From positions 9,024 to 26,539 of the forward strand of contig DAWS01000128.1 in the NCBI GenBank assembly GCA_002506025.1: a stretch of 17,516 bases of DNA, written 5' to 3'. Every line of letters starts with the position of its first letter. Position 1 is the first letter of the stretch. This stretch comes from Euryarchaeota archaeon UBA111 (lineage in GTDB: Archaea; Thermoplasmatota; Poseidoniia; Poseidoniales; Poseidoniaceae). The translations under genes were made by a program, and so were the position numbers. Below are positions 1-8,064 of this stretch, piece after piece. Below the pieces are notes generated by a model. The model was given only the letters and a program-made list of their open reading frames with translations. It searched no databases and was not told the DNA's origin.

Positions 1-942
1 CTAATGTTGGGATTTGGAATCTGTGCCTTCCTGTTAGGGGCAATCTCAGCGGATATAGTGTCAGGCGGTGATTCATATGCAACTGGGATGGAAGGTTTGA
101 CAGGTGTTGGGTCCTTCTCATTCTTCCAGATTCTATTATCAGCAGTTGCCTGGGTTGTATTCCTGTATTTTGTATGGGTTGAGTTCCCTGTAATGCGCGT
201 GCACTCGATTACCATGATGCTGATTTGGAATGGTATGGTATTTGCCAATGTGTTTTTCCACCAGAATAATCCAACCTGGCCTACAGGTATCGCCCTTTCA
301 GATATGATGTTTGGAACATTAATCATGCTCGTAGTGATATTTTTCACATACTTTTTCTGGAAAGCGGTTAGTGATACCAGAGATTTGCACGTTCAAGTTC
401 ATCATGTACATGAGGATGTGCGAATAATGGAGAGGGACATGTATGAACATTCTCTTGGCGGCTGGGGATCAATGCTTTTTGTCTGGTTCAGCACCACATT
501 TTTGTCTGCTTGGTCGGGCGTTAACTTCGTTGCAACAAGAAATAATGAGGCCTACTTTACTTTGATTGTGCATGTTTTGAGTGGAATAATCGTGGTCCCA
601 TTGATACTGATGATTATCTGGTATCCGCAGAGAATGCTTGGAACAACAACAAAGATTTCAACTTCTGCAGCACTGACTGCAGAAATTGAGATGAGTCAGG
701 GCGAACTGAAGATAACAACTGAGGCAAAATGTCCGGAATGCAATGCTCCTGTGACAATTAACATGGCAATGGACGGGCAAGTCTCAGTGCCGTGTCCTGA
801 ACCAGGCTGTGAGGCGAGAAACGGAGTAATCGGCACCATCTGCGCAGGTTGCAACAAGGAGTTTCCATCCAGGTTTAATTGCCAATCTTGTAACACAAAT
901 ATTCCATATGTTGATACCATTCCTGATTCGGAGGCTTGGTGA
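1..942 (+). CDS. Multi-pass membrane protein with C-terminal double zinc ribbon (5' partial)
   Basis: I do not recognise the family. The frame is open to the window edge and the first ATG (position 4) has only one codon before it, so the true start may lie outside. Counting from that ATG (312 residues), about six hydrophobic segments lie near residues 3-20, 40-63, 68-85, 100-120, 152-172 and 183-207. The soluble end carries two four-cysteine sites, C243/C246/C264/C269 and C280/C283/C293/C296, which look like tandem zinc ribbons. The charged, His-rich stretch 124-150 joins helices 4 and 5. The stop overlaps the next start as TGATG, so the gene is probably translated together with the cysteine desulfurase. 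A membrane sensor, or a protein presenting a zinc ribbon to a partner, is possible, but no function can be assigned. The ORF is clearly real; its role is unknown. Confidence 0.85.
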   Translation, partial: LMLGFGICAFLLGAISADIVSGGDSYATGMEGLTGVGSFSFFQILLSAVAWVVFLYFVWVEFPVMRVHSITMMLIWNGMVFANVFFHQNNPTWPTGIALSDMMFGTLIMLVVIFFTYFFWKAVSDTRDLHVQVHHVHEDVRIMERDMYEHSLGGWGSMLFVWFSTTFLSAWSGVNFVATRNNEAYFTLIVHVLSGIIVVPLILMIIWYPQRMLGTTTKISTSAALTAEIEMSQGELKITTEAKCPECNAPVTINMAMDGQVSVPCPEPGCEARNGVIGTICAGCNKEFPSRFNCQSCNTNIPYVDTIPDSEAW

Positions 943-2156
943 TGTACTCTCATCTACGCGAAGACTTCCCCACCTTGCGTGGCGAAAACTCTCCGTCTTA
1001 CTTGGACAACGCTTGTGTGACTTTGAAGCCAGACAGTGTCATAGATTCGATTACTGATTATTATCGAATGTATCCCGGCTGTGGCGGAAGGTCAGTTCAT
1101 AGATACGGTACACAGGTATCAAAATTAGTTGCCGAGGCAAGACAGTCAATTGCCAAGTTTATCAATGCTAACTCGGTCAACGAAGTTGTTTTCACTAGAA
1201 ATGCAACTCATTCACTTAATCAGATAGCTAAAGGACTATCTTGGGAAAAGGGTGATGTGATAATCACTGGTGACCGAGAACACAATTCAAATCTAGTTCC
1301 GTGGTTACAACTTGCTGAAGAACAGGGTATAGAGCATAGAATCGTCAAATCAAATCCTGATAACACGTTTAATCTTGATAATTTCGAGCAGTTGTGTGAT
1401 GAGGTTGGTGACCGTCTAAAGTTGGTTTCATTATCACATATTGGAAACCTTGACGGCGTTTCAGTGCCGATAAAGCAAATCGCTAAAATTACTCACCAAT
1501 ATGATGCTCTGATGGCTGTCGATGGTGCACAGTCAACACCACACATGCGTGTTGATGTCCAAGATTTGGGCATCGATTTTATTGCATTCTCGATTCACAA
1601 AATGTGTGGGCCATCAGGAATGGGTGGATTGTGGGGCCGCTATGATTTGCTTGATTCTATGCGGTCTATTCAATCGGGTGGACAAACTGTTGAGACATCA
1701 CATTACGACTCTGTTAAGTGGGCAGCTCCCCCGTCGAAGTTTGAAGGCGGTCTAGGGAATTTCGCAGGCATGATTGCCAGTGGTAACGCCATTGATTATC
1801 TAAGTAAACTCGACATGAATGCAGTCCACGAACATGAGATAAAGTTGAATAAAATCATCACAAACAAAATCAAACATCTGGATGCCATTGAGATAATTGG
1901 TCCGGAGGATGCTCAACAAAGAGGCGGTATATGCTCGATTTTGATGGGTGATTTGCCGGCACATGATATCGCTATTTTACTAGATGAGGCTGCTAATGTT
2001 ATGGTTCGAAGCGGTCAGCACTGTGTCCACTCCTGGTTTAATGCCCGGGGGCACGTAAATGGTTCACTGCGAGCATCAGCATATTTCTACAATACAGAAG
2101 AAGATGCGAACCTATTTGCCGATACCTTCACTGAAGCAGTGGAAGCATTTGGTTGA
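942..2156 (+). CDS. Cysteine desulfurase, SufS/CsdA-like (class V aminotransferase)
   Basis: This PLP enzyme should take sulfur from L-cysteine, releasing alanine, for Fe-S clusters or other sulfur-containing cofactors; it is cytosolic. The protein has 404 residues, normal for the group II (SufS) type. Visible landmarks are EHNSN (113-117, the His that stacks on PLP), DGAQ (194-197), SIHK with the PLP-binding Lys220, the C-terminal RSGQHC with catalytic Cys361, and SLRASAYFYNT near 375-385. I chose ATG 942 because it overlaps the upstream stop (TGATG); in-frame TTG 936 and GTG 939 would only add two residues. No sufBCD or iscU genes lie in the window. The residues after the active-site Cys (VHSWF) differ from the usual AxPL-like SufS sequence, so it may be a divergent paralogue. 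The family is secure; the exact pathway is not. Confidence 0.93.
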   Translation: MYSHLREDFPTLRGENSPSYLDNACVTLKPDSVIDSITDYYRMYPGCGGRSVHRYGTQVSKLVAEARQSIAKFINANSVNEVVFTRNATHSLNQIAKGLSWEKGDVIITGDREHNSNLVPWLQLAEEQGIEHRIVKSNPDNTFNLDNFEQLCDEVGDRLKLVSLSHIGNLDGVSVPIKQIAKITHQYDALMAVDGAQSTPHMRVDVQDLGIDFIAFSIHKMCGPSGMGGLWGRYDLLDSMRSIQSGGQTVETSHYDSVKWAAPPSKFEGGLGNFAGMIASGNAIDYLSKLDMNAVHEHEIKLNKIITNKIKHLDAIEIIGPEDAQQRGGICSILMGDLPAHDIAILLDEAANVMVRSGQHCVHSWFNARGHVNGSLRASAYFYNTEEDANLFADTFTEAVEAFG

Positions 2157-2161
2157 TTATT

Positions 2162-3295
2162 ATGGACGAAATCTCTGATTCAGTTATCCCCAACCAGATA
2201 CCTAATGCAACTCTGCTTGAGCATAAAGATACGTCACGCCGAACCCTGGTAATACTTGTCGGAGTTAGTCTTGTGCTAGTATTCTCAAGCGCATACTTAA
2301 TTGAAGTTTTCAAGGAAAACAACCCATTTGCGCCCCGACCAACTGGAGATGCTCTAGTTGCCCAAGAAGTGTATAGTGAGTTAGTTCAAATTGATGAGCA
2401 ATCCCTAGATGGAAGCGGTGTGAAGGTGTGTATCGTTGATTCTGGCATAGACCCCAGTCACCGAGACTTATCAAGGATGAATTTAGTTGCTTGGCGGGAT
2501 TTCGTCAATAACCAACAGGATCCATACGATGACCAAGGACATGGTACTAGCATGGCTGGCATTCTCGTTGCGGACGGCTGGATGAAAGGAGTAGCCCCGA
2601 AAGTGGAACTTTACATTGCTAAAGCATTGTCCAGTAATGGTTCTGGCGATGATGGAGTAGTTGCAGATGCAATCGATTGGTGCGTCGATCAAGGAGTACA
2701 CATAATTTCGCTATCACTTGGAGGCGCACCTGGACTTATCCCATTCAATCCATTCTCTGGCAGAGATTCTGGAGATGCAGCCGATGATGCAATCGACCAA
2801 GGAATTGTTGTTATTGCCGCAGCAGGAAATGACGGTGGTCCCGACGATGACGGCGATGTTGCTCATCCATCCAGTGAGAGATTAGTTATCTCTGTAGGTG
2901 GGGTAACAGAAGACGGCAGTCACTGGAGTGGATCATCTATCGGTGATAACAACGGCAACCTATTCCCAATTATCTTGCCACGCCAAGACCCTCATAAAAA
3001 GCCGGAAATTGTGGCACCTGCCAAAGGAGTACCGGTAATCAATAACGAGGGAACTTGGTCGATAGTCGATGGAACCTCTGCAGCAACGGTATTTGTTACT
3101 GGAGCTGTCGCTCTATTGCTTGAATCTAATCCAAGTCTCGCAGCGAATAACTCGTCCGGTTCATCAGACACCATTATTCAAATCAAGGAAGCACTAATGA
3201 ATACAGCAAAACCACTACCCAGTCAGGATGGACATGATGATAACTACGGATATGGGATGCTACAGGTAGAAAATCTAATTGCAGACTTTTCATGA
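2162..3295 (+). CDS. Membrane-anchored subtilisin-like serine protease (S8 family)
   Basis: This is a serine endopeptidase, probably acting outside the cell. The 377-residue protein has a short cytosolic N-terminus, one hydrophobic helix (about 28-47) that reads as a signal anchor, and then the catalytic domain. The triad is Asp93 (VDSGID), His127 (GHGTS) and Ser306 (DGTSAA), with Asn223 (AAGND) as the oxyanion residue. Only about 35 residues separate the helix from the first catalytic strand, so the usual inhibitor-type propeptide (70-100 residues) seems to be missing. ATG 2162 is preferred over in-frame TTG 2153, which overlaps the upstream stop; the gap to the desulfurase is then 5 nt, suggesting one operon. 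The domain is rich in Asp and Gly, which would suit calcium binding. It could serve nutrient proteolysis or process surface proteins; the sequence does not decide between them. Confidence 0.95.
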   Translation: MDEISDSVIPNQIPNATLLEHKDTSRRTLVILVGVSLVLVFSSAYLIEVFKENNPFAPRPTGDALVAQEVYSELVQIDEQSLDGSGVKVCIVDSGIDPSHRDLSRMNLVAWRDFVNNQQDPYDDQGHGTSMAGILVADGWMKGVAPKVELYIAKALSSNGSGDDGVVADAIDWCVDQGVHIISLSLGGAPGLIPFNPFSGRDSGDAADDAIDQGIVVIAAAGNDGGPDDDGDVAHPSSERLVISVGGVTEDGSHWSGSSIGDNNGNLFPIILPRQDPHKKPEIVAPAKGVPVINNEGTWSIVDGTSAATVFVTGAVALLLESNPSLAANNSSGSSDTIIQIKEALMNTAKPLPSQDGHDDNYGYGMLQVENLIADFS

Positions 3296-4030
3296 TTACT
3301 TCTTGAGAAAAGTCACAATTGTCCCCTCGAAGACTGGAATAAATGCAATGTAGTAATCCTTATGACATACTTTAATTAAATTCATCCAATCATTAAATCC
3401 GTCGACTAGTGCCATTCTTTCATCATCACCCTCATCAACATCTCCAGTCGGAACCATCGGTTCAGTCGTGACCAGAATACCATCTGAACTCAACAATGGC
3501 AAACTACTTTCAATCGCTTTTGCCATTGTTTCTGGCTTATCATCAACTATTATCACATTGTAGTTAGTAACTAGGGGAGCATCGCCGCCATCTAAACCGC
3601 TAATTGTTGCCGCTTTCCATGCCATCGTTTCAGCAGCTAAAGTTGGCAGTTCTCCAACTTTAATAGTAGTCCAATTTGATGCCTCATATCGATCGATTAA
3701 GCGCTTAATGATGACCGCAAATTTGTTGCCTTGTTCGACAATATCATACCTAGTAGGCCTGACTTGGGTCTCGAATAAGTCCAGTAACCATGCAGCACGA
3801 TGGCCTATTCCTCCACCAACCTCAAGCACATTTTTTGGATTGATTCGATAAATTCCATCACGGACCCGCCGAATGACTGATATTGGCCAAGTAACCAATC
3901 CCATGTGTTGCAATTGCTGATTGATATTCGCTGCAATTTCGGGTTCATCTCGGGGCAAATCTGCCGGTTTACCAAACAAGTGTCCTAGTAGTTCTGAGCG
4001 GTTAACAGGAACTTCTTCACTGTCGCTCAT
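3296..4030 (-). CDS. Class I SAM-dependent methyltransferase-like protein
   Basis: The 244-residue protein (MSDSEEV...) has a Rossmann methyltransferase signature: VLEVGGGIGHRA (68-79) is motif I for SAM binding, DIVEQ near 96-100 fits the acidic end of strand 2, and IIVDDKPE near 160-167 fits motif IV. The C-terminal part (DGILVTTEP, then IPVFEGTIVTFLKK) fits strands 5-7. The substrate is unknown. I chose ATG 4030; the frame stays open to 4174, but that longer form would run over the start of the divergent zinc-finger gene and add 48 residues unlike a folded start. The stop (TAA) directly abuts the subtilase stop on the other strand. The gene diverges from the zinc-finger gene across about 91 bp, so the two may share a control region. 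Confidence 0.85.
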   Translation of the reverse strand: MSDSEEVPVNRSELLGHLFGKPADLPRDEPEIAANINQQLQHMGLVTWPISVIRRVRDGIYRINPKNVLEVGGGIGHRAAWLLDLFETQVRPTRYDIVEQGNKFAVIIKRLIDRYEASNWTTIKVGELPTLAAETMAWKAATISGLDGGDAPLVTNYNVIIVDDKPETMAKAIESSLPLLSSDGILVTTEPMVPTGDVDEGDDERMALVDGFNDWMNLIKVCHKDYYIAFIPVFEGTIVTFLKK

Positions 4031-4090
4031 GAAATACCCAGTTACCTGCGATTGATGAACTCTCGTATGGTTATTTCTTCCGATTACTTG

Positions 4091-4102
4091 AAACCTAATA
4101 GG
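4091..4102 (+). promoter_or_regulatory. Candidate TATA/BRE element for the zinc-finger gene
   Basis: The sequence AAACCTAATAGG sits about 20-31 nt before ATG 4122. This is where an archaeal BRE/TATA would sit if the transcript began at the start codon (leaderless). There is no Shine-Dalgarno site before this ATG, which agrees with leaderless translation. The match is weak and rests on position and base composition only. Confidence 0.3.
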
Positions 4103-4121
4103 CACTGGGACGGCTGATACC

Positions 4122-4889
4122 ATGACTGCTAGTGACGACAACATGGACCAAGAAGAGGTTGTCGAGAATGTCACATATTGTAGTGAATGTGATGATTATT
4201 CTGAGCATGAGATACTCAAAGAACGTAGCATAGGTTCAGGGAGGGACCTATTGCTAAAATGTCTTACCTGTGCAACAATTTCGAACATGCAAATTAGAGA
4301 GCCAAGGTCGATTAATGTGGCATTCATACTTACCGACGGACCTCACTCTAAGCGAACTGAAATTGAGGTAGACGATGATGAACTGTTCAACATTGGCGAT
4401 GTCTTCGAGGACGACGATATGCTGTGGTCAATAAATCAAATAATCGACAATGAAGGACGAAAACAATCCTCGCTTCACCCGGCTGAGGTTTCGGTTATCT
4501 CCGCTCTTAGAACCGATATGGTGCGCGTCAAAGTAACCGCAACTCGTGGTGAATTCTCTGACTCTTCCTCGATGCTTGTTGATTACGGTACTAAGTTTAC
4601 TGCTGACACAAAAATCGATTATGAAGGCGAAGTTTGGCGCATAAGAGCAATACACACAGGTTCTGGTAGAACATTAAGAGGTACTGTTGAAGCACAAGAT
4701 ATCAAGAGAATATACCTACATGAGCCACCAAACCCTGAGCACTTTGAGCCAAAAACACCACGAGAGAGACGACAAGCTTGGAAAGAGGGCAGACTTGGAT
4801 ACAATCCAAATCCGGAAATACCGAAAGAAGTCACAAAGAAAAGGGTGACTCCCAGCAATAAACGCAAAAAGAAACGACCCAGAAAATAA
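4122..4889 (+). CDS. HVO_0476-like archaeal zinc-finger protein (COG1326 type)
   Basis: The 255-residue protein begins with an acidic leader and a four-cysteine zinc site, C20/C23 and C47/C50, as in the uncharacterised archaeal zinc-finger family named after HVO_0476. A middle region (about 60-200) of acidic and beta-rich sequence follows, including GTKFTADTKIDYEGEVWRI. The last 25 residues are strongly basic (KKRVTPSNKRKKKRPRK), which suggests binding to RNA, DNA or the ribosome. No enzyme motif is visible. ATG 4122 is used; ATG 4143 (MDQEE) is an in-frame alternative that keeps the zinc site. The stop TAA (4887-4889) directly abuts the proline dehydrogenase stop on the other strand. The family call comes from overall resemblance; the function of the family is not known to me. 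Confidence 0.8.
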   Translation: MTASDDNMDQEEVVENVTYCSECDDYSEHEILKERSIGSGRDLLLKCLTCATISNMQIREPRSINVAFILTDGPHSKRTEIEVDDDELFNIGDVFEDDDMLWSINQIIDNEGRKQSSLHPAEVSVISALRTDMVRVKVTATRGEFSDSSSMLVDYGTKFTADTKIDYEGEVWRIRAIHTGSGRTLRGTVEAQDIKRIYLHEPPNPEHFEPKTPRERRQAWKEGRLGYNPNPEIPKEVTKKRVTPSNKRKKKRPRK

Positions 4890-5867
4890 TCATGGCCGAT
4901 TCGTCCAAGGCATGAGGAATGCCTTAGCCACTTGAGCGCCCACAGTTGGATTCTCCTGAAGCCTTCTAATGCTATACTCATACCACTTTTCGCCGTACGG
5001 CACGTAAACTCTTGTCTTGTGTCCAGCGGCTGCAAGTTTCCGCCTGAGTGGCCCTCGCACACCGAGTAACATTTGGAATTCATAACCTGGACCTTTACCG
5101 TTTCTAGACGGACCGGCATTCTTTCGTGGATCTAGTTTACCGGGACCCATGCCGTATGATTCAAGTGCCGATAATGTATGGTCTATCACTGGCTTATCAT
5201 GTGAAGCAACTGCACAATAAGCTCCGGCAGCTAGCATCTTGTCTATGCTGGCGTTTGTAGCTGTGACAATTTCTGAATAACCTGTGTGTGCAATGTCTTC
5301 TGGCTCTAGATAAATTCCTTTACAAATTCTATAATCAGCAGCTGGACCTAACTTTTGCTCGAGATAATCGATATCATCAAGAGTTCTGAATAGCCGTCCT
5401 TGATACACGGTTCCAACGTTTGATAAACCCTCACCATGCAGTTCAACAACGCAATCAATTGTTGCTTGAGTAACCCTGTGGTCCTCCATATCCAAGCGGA
5501 CAAACATATCGTGCTGGGCCGCCAGTTTGACTAAATTTTTGATGTTAGTGTAACCTTTTTCGGGGTCAATTAAGAGGCCAAACGCAGTTGGTTTGATGCT
5601 TAGGTCTGAATCAATATCGTGCTCAATGATTGCCTCAATTAAGTTTGAATATTCATCAAAGAAATATTGCGCTTCATCCATAGTGGAAATCTCTTCACCT
5701 AAGACATCAACAGTGAAGCAAGCGTTTTCTTTGCTTAGTCTCTGCATTACCTTAATTGCCTCTGGAATTGTATTCCCTGCAACATAGCGGCGTGAAACCC
5801 ATCCGACAAACCACTTTGGCATACGGATGGTCATGGCCACGACAAGTCTAGAAAACCAGCCCGCCAT
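4890..5867 (-). CDS. Proline dehydrogenase (FAD-dependent, monofunctional)
   Basis: This enzyme oxidises L-proline to 1-pyrroline-5-carboxylate, passing electrons through FAD to the membrane quinone pool. The 325-residue protein has the expected beta/alpha-barrel motifs in order: SIKPTAFGL (90-98), RLDMEDH (124-130), VYQGRLFRT (154-162), RICKGIY (180-186), ASHD (221-224), YEFQMLLGVR (262-271) and the C-terminal RVYVPYGEKWYEY..RRL (286-303). The last motif holds the paired arginines that bind the proline carboxylate. Length fits the single-function type, not PutA. ATG 5867 is chosen because GGGTG lies 5 nt before it; an upstream in-frame TTG (5879) would overlap that site. It lies 47 nt downstream of dtdA and is probably cotranscribed. 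No P5C dehydrogenase is in the window. Confidence 0.95.
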   Translation of the reverse strand: MAGWFSRLVVAMTIRMPKWFVGWVSRRYVAGNTIPEAIKVMQRLSKENACFTVDVLGEEISTMDEAQYFFDEYSNLIEAIIEHDIDSDLSIKPTAFGLLIDPEKGYTNIKNLVKLAAQHDMFVRLDMEDHRVTQATIDCVVELHGEGLSNVGTVYQGRLFRTLDDIDYLEQKLGPAADYRICKGIYLEPEDIAHTGYSEIVTATNASIDKMLAAGAYCAVASHDKPVIDHTLSALESYGMGPGKLDPRKNAGPSRNGKGPGYEFQMLLGVRGPLRRKLAAAGHKTRVYVPYGEKWYEYSIRRLQENPTVGAQVAKAFLMPWTNRP

Positions 5868-5877
5868 TGTTACACCC
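5868..5877 (-). promoter_or_regulatory. Shine-Dalgarno site of proline dehydrogenase
   Basis: On the minus strand GGGTG (5877-5873) is followed by five bases and then ATG 5867. It decides the start, because the alternative TTG at 5879 would place this site inside the coding region. Confidence 0.6.
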
Positions 5878-5914
5878 AATTATTCCTCGGTTAGGAGATT
5901 GATGAGGGTTGTGA

Positions 5915-6880
5915 TTATTTGCCTACAACCTCGATAATTTGTTTTGTCGTAAGCAATGGAATGCTCTCTTGTAAAAGATAGTCTCTGATCGCTTGGCGTT
6001 GCCATCCTCTGAACGCTTTTTTGTCCATGGAACAAACTACCTTACCGTTAGGAAAAGCCTGCCTTGTAGCATTGATTGCTGAATCAATTGCCTGCTGCCA
6101 AGTTCCGCCAGGTGATTTATTTTCATCTTCTGGTTTAACAAACGGTAATGCGTAAGTCGCTAACATGTGCCCCAGCCACACTCCTTCTAATGCAGCGAGT
6201 TTGTTTGCTCTAGGCGCATAATGACCACCTCCTAGTGTTACTAGGACCAATTCTTCCGCATTACTAACCGGGTCCCACAAACCAATGCTTGCACCACCAT
6301 TCAAGGCCATTCCTTCTGCGATAATTTCGGATAATAATTCAGCTGCATCGGTATTTGGCCAATCTTGCTCAGTTGACCCAATCTCAATGAACATTGCAGG
6401 GACTTCAAGCCAAGGTCCGTGGTGTGTAACCTCAAGAGTGAGTTCAAATCGGTTTGCTAGTTCGGTATCTTTAGTATTATTTTGCAACATTTTCCACCAT
6501 GACGCTAACCGGGTTGATGGAGGTGGTGCATGGCCCGCTTTACCGCCAAATTTTGGCTGCTCACCTTTCTCTAGATGAGGCACGCCGATTGGATGTAATG
6601 TCAGAGATGGTTTGCCACTCGCTGCGGCATGTCTTGAAGGAAAAATTACCTCTTTCACCACTTCACCAGTACAATTTAACCAACGTTTATCGATGTTGTC
6701 TTCAAAGAGAATCCCATTATCGAAAATCCACATTCTAGCATCACTCAATTTGTAAGCGGCTTTTCCTTCAACCTCTCCGAGCGATTTCCACGGCAGTTTT
6801 TCCAACAGGTATTTGGCCTGATTTAATGATGCGATGTCACCAGCATTGACTGCAATAATCGATACTTGCTGGTTGCCCAT
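5915..6880 (-). CDS. dtdA: D-aminoacyl-tRNA deacylase, DtdA (DTD2/GEK1 type)
   Basis: This is a proofreading enzyme that removes D-amino acids wrongly attached to tRNA, replacing bacterial DTD in archaea and related to plant GEK1. The 321-residue protein shows family landmarks: SRHAAASGKPSLTLHPIG (82-99), VTHHGP (151-156), FIEIGSTEQDW (164-174) and LGGGHYAPR (216-224), which hold the conserved histidines. The C-terminal part (about 280-310) carries a basic segment (SMDKKAFRGWQRQ) that could contact tRNA. It is somewhat longer than the roughly 270-residue archaeal proteins I know. ATG 6880 has no Shine-Dalgarno site, so the transcript may be leaderless. It is first in a two-gene unit with proline dehydrogenase; the link between the two may be only general amino-acid metabolism. 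Confidence 0.93.
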   Translation of the reverse strand: MGNQQVSIIAVNAGDIASLNQAKYLLEKLPWKSLGEVEGKAAYKLSDARMWIFDNGILFEDNIDKRWLNCTGEVVKEVIFPSRHAAASGKPSLTLHPIGVPHLEKGEQPKFGGKAGHAPPPSTRLASWWKMLQNNTKDTELANRFELTLEVTHHGPWLEVPAMFIEIGSTEQDWPNTDAAELLSEIIAEGMALNGGASIGLWDPVSNAEELVLVTLGGGHYAPRANKLAALEGVWLGHMLATYALPFVKPEDENKSPGGTWQQAIDSAINATRQAFPNGKVVCSMDKKAFRGWQRQAIRDYLLQESIPLLTTKQIIEVVGK

Positions 6881-6955
6881 AATATTCTGTAGATGGTGTC
6901 ATTTTTGATTCCTTTCCATACGAGATTTGACAAACTACGCTTATCTCGTCGTATC

Positions 6956-7885
6956 ATGGCGTGGGGTATTCCTGAGAAATTGGCCTTTACTCCCAAGTCT
7001 ATCCTGCATTATGAATCAGGTTATTTGGCCATTGGAGTTGACGGCGAGCTACAGAAGATTGATTCTGACGGGAAATTGGTCGGAAAGCCTGTCAAACCAT
7101 TTCCTACTCCAATTAGAAGTGCAGTAATTATTGATGATATGTTAGTTGCCACTTGGTTAGATCAGGAACTAATGTTAGCAAGAATGGCGGCAATTGACTT
7201 GGGCAAGAATTTCACTGAAGGAGTTAGCCGTGGTGAATTAAGAGTTCGACGGAGTATTGACAAATCAATTCACCCAAGTGGCAATGAATGGTCACATGTC
7301 CTCGATGCTGAACCAATATCTGTTTCGGCTAATAGTACATCATTTTCTTTTGTCTTGTGGAAAAAAGGTGTTTACAATTTAGGCGTGAACTCTATTGAAA
7401 ATTGGCGCTCTCCAGAACCATCTTGGCCCAAATTAACGAAAGTTCCCCGAGCAGAAGAGACCGTATCAACAACCTGTGATGACGAGACCTACGAAATTTG
7501 GTCAAAGGGTGGTGGTGTAATTCGCTACGATGTAAATAATGGAAATATTATCGAACAGGAAATACTACCAATAGACGGTTATCTAAATCAAGTTTACAAG
7601 CATGAAGATAATTATTTAATTCTCTACAATAACTCAACTGTAGCGTTACTCAAGGGTGGTAATGTCGAATTGAACGCTCAATTATCAGGCCCAATTAGTT
7701 ATGCAGAGTGGGATACAGAGAAGGAAGGTTGGTATATTGCTGGTTGGCGTGAGTTGATTTTCATCTCAACTAAGGAACAAAATCGAATTCAACTGCAAGA
7801 AATCGCAGTATTTGTTGATGCCAAAACAGGACTATACTTGTGTAATAACGGTGTTTGGGATATTATGGACAGTAAGAAGTCCTAA
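6956..7885 (+). CDS. Uncharacterised beta-propeller-like protein
   Basis: I do not recognise this 309-residue protein (MAWGIPEKL...). It has no signal peptide or membrane helix and looks cytosolic. It is rich in short beta-strand units of the type seen in propellers, for example YLAIGVDGELQKID (23-36), MLVATWLDQELMLARM (62-77), YEIWSKGGGVIRYD (179-192), YLILYNNSTVALL (220-232) and YIAGWRELIFIS (260-271). They recur at roughly 40-residue intervals without a clear WD or Kelch signature. ATG 6956 leaves 75 bp from the divergent dtdA; the in-frame ATG 6893 would leave only 12 bp for two promoters and adds a less conserved-looking basic leader. The 3' end lies 2 nt from the stop of rps27ae on the other strand. 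The function is unknown. Confidence 0.75.
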   Translation: MAWGIPEKLAFTPKSILHYESGYLAIGVDGELQKIDSDGKLVGKPVKPFPTPIRSAVIIDDMLVATWLDQELMLARMAAIDLGKNFTEGVSRGELRVRRSIDKSIHPSGNEWSHVLDAEPISVSANSTSFSFVLWKKGVYNLGVNSIENWRSPEPSWPKLTKVPRAEETVSTTCDDETYEIWSKGGGVIRYDVNNGNIIEQEILPIDGYLNQVYKHEDNYLILYNNSTVALLKGGNVELNAQLSGPISYAEWDTEKEGWYIAGWRELIFISTKEQNRIQLQEIAVFVDAKTGLYLCNNGVWDIMDSKKS

Positions 7886-7887
7886 CA

Positions 7888-8064
7888 TCACTCATCTGTC
7901 ATTTCGGTATAGCCGCAGCGTCCGCAGGATTTTCTATTGGCGTGAATAGCCATAAATACCCCTGGGCCACATAGTTTGCAAAACTCAGCCTTGCGCTGAA
8001 GTTTGCCATCTTCGCCAATTGAATATTTATTCCACTTTGCAGCTGTGCTAGGTCCATCTCCCAT
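7888..8064 (-). CDS. rps27ae: 30S ribosomal protein S27ae
   Basis: This is a small zinc-binding protein of the 30S subunit, without the ubiquitin fusion seen in eukaryotes. The translation has 58 residues, starting MGDGPSTAAKWNKY. It contains one four-cysteine zinc ribbon (C29-x2-C32, C47-x2-C50) with the typical CGPGVFMAIHANRKSCGRCGY core (29-51). It is the last gene of the rpo7-spt4-rps24e-rps27ae operon. Its ATG overlaps the stop of rps24e by one base (TAATG), and the Shine-Dalgarno site GGAGG lies inside the last codons of rps24e, so the two are translationally coupled. The identity is clear from sequence and gene order. Confidence 0.95.
   Translation of the reverse strand: MGDGPSTAAKWNKYSIGEDGKLQRKAEFCKLCGPGVFMAIHANRKSCGRCGYTEMTDE

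Noticed and set aside
4031..4174. N-terminal extension of the methyltransferase to 4174
   Set aside because: It would overlap the start of the divergent zinc-finger gene, and the added 48 residues do not resemble a methyltransferase N-terminus. ATG 4030 gives a normal start.
4619..5119. 166-residue minus-strand ORF over the zinc-finger and proline dehydrogenase ends
   Set aside because: It overlaps two well-supported genes in another frame and shows no family motif.
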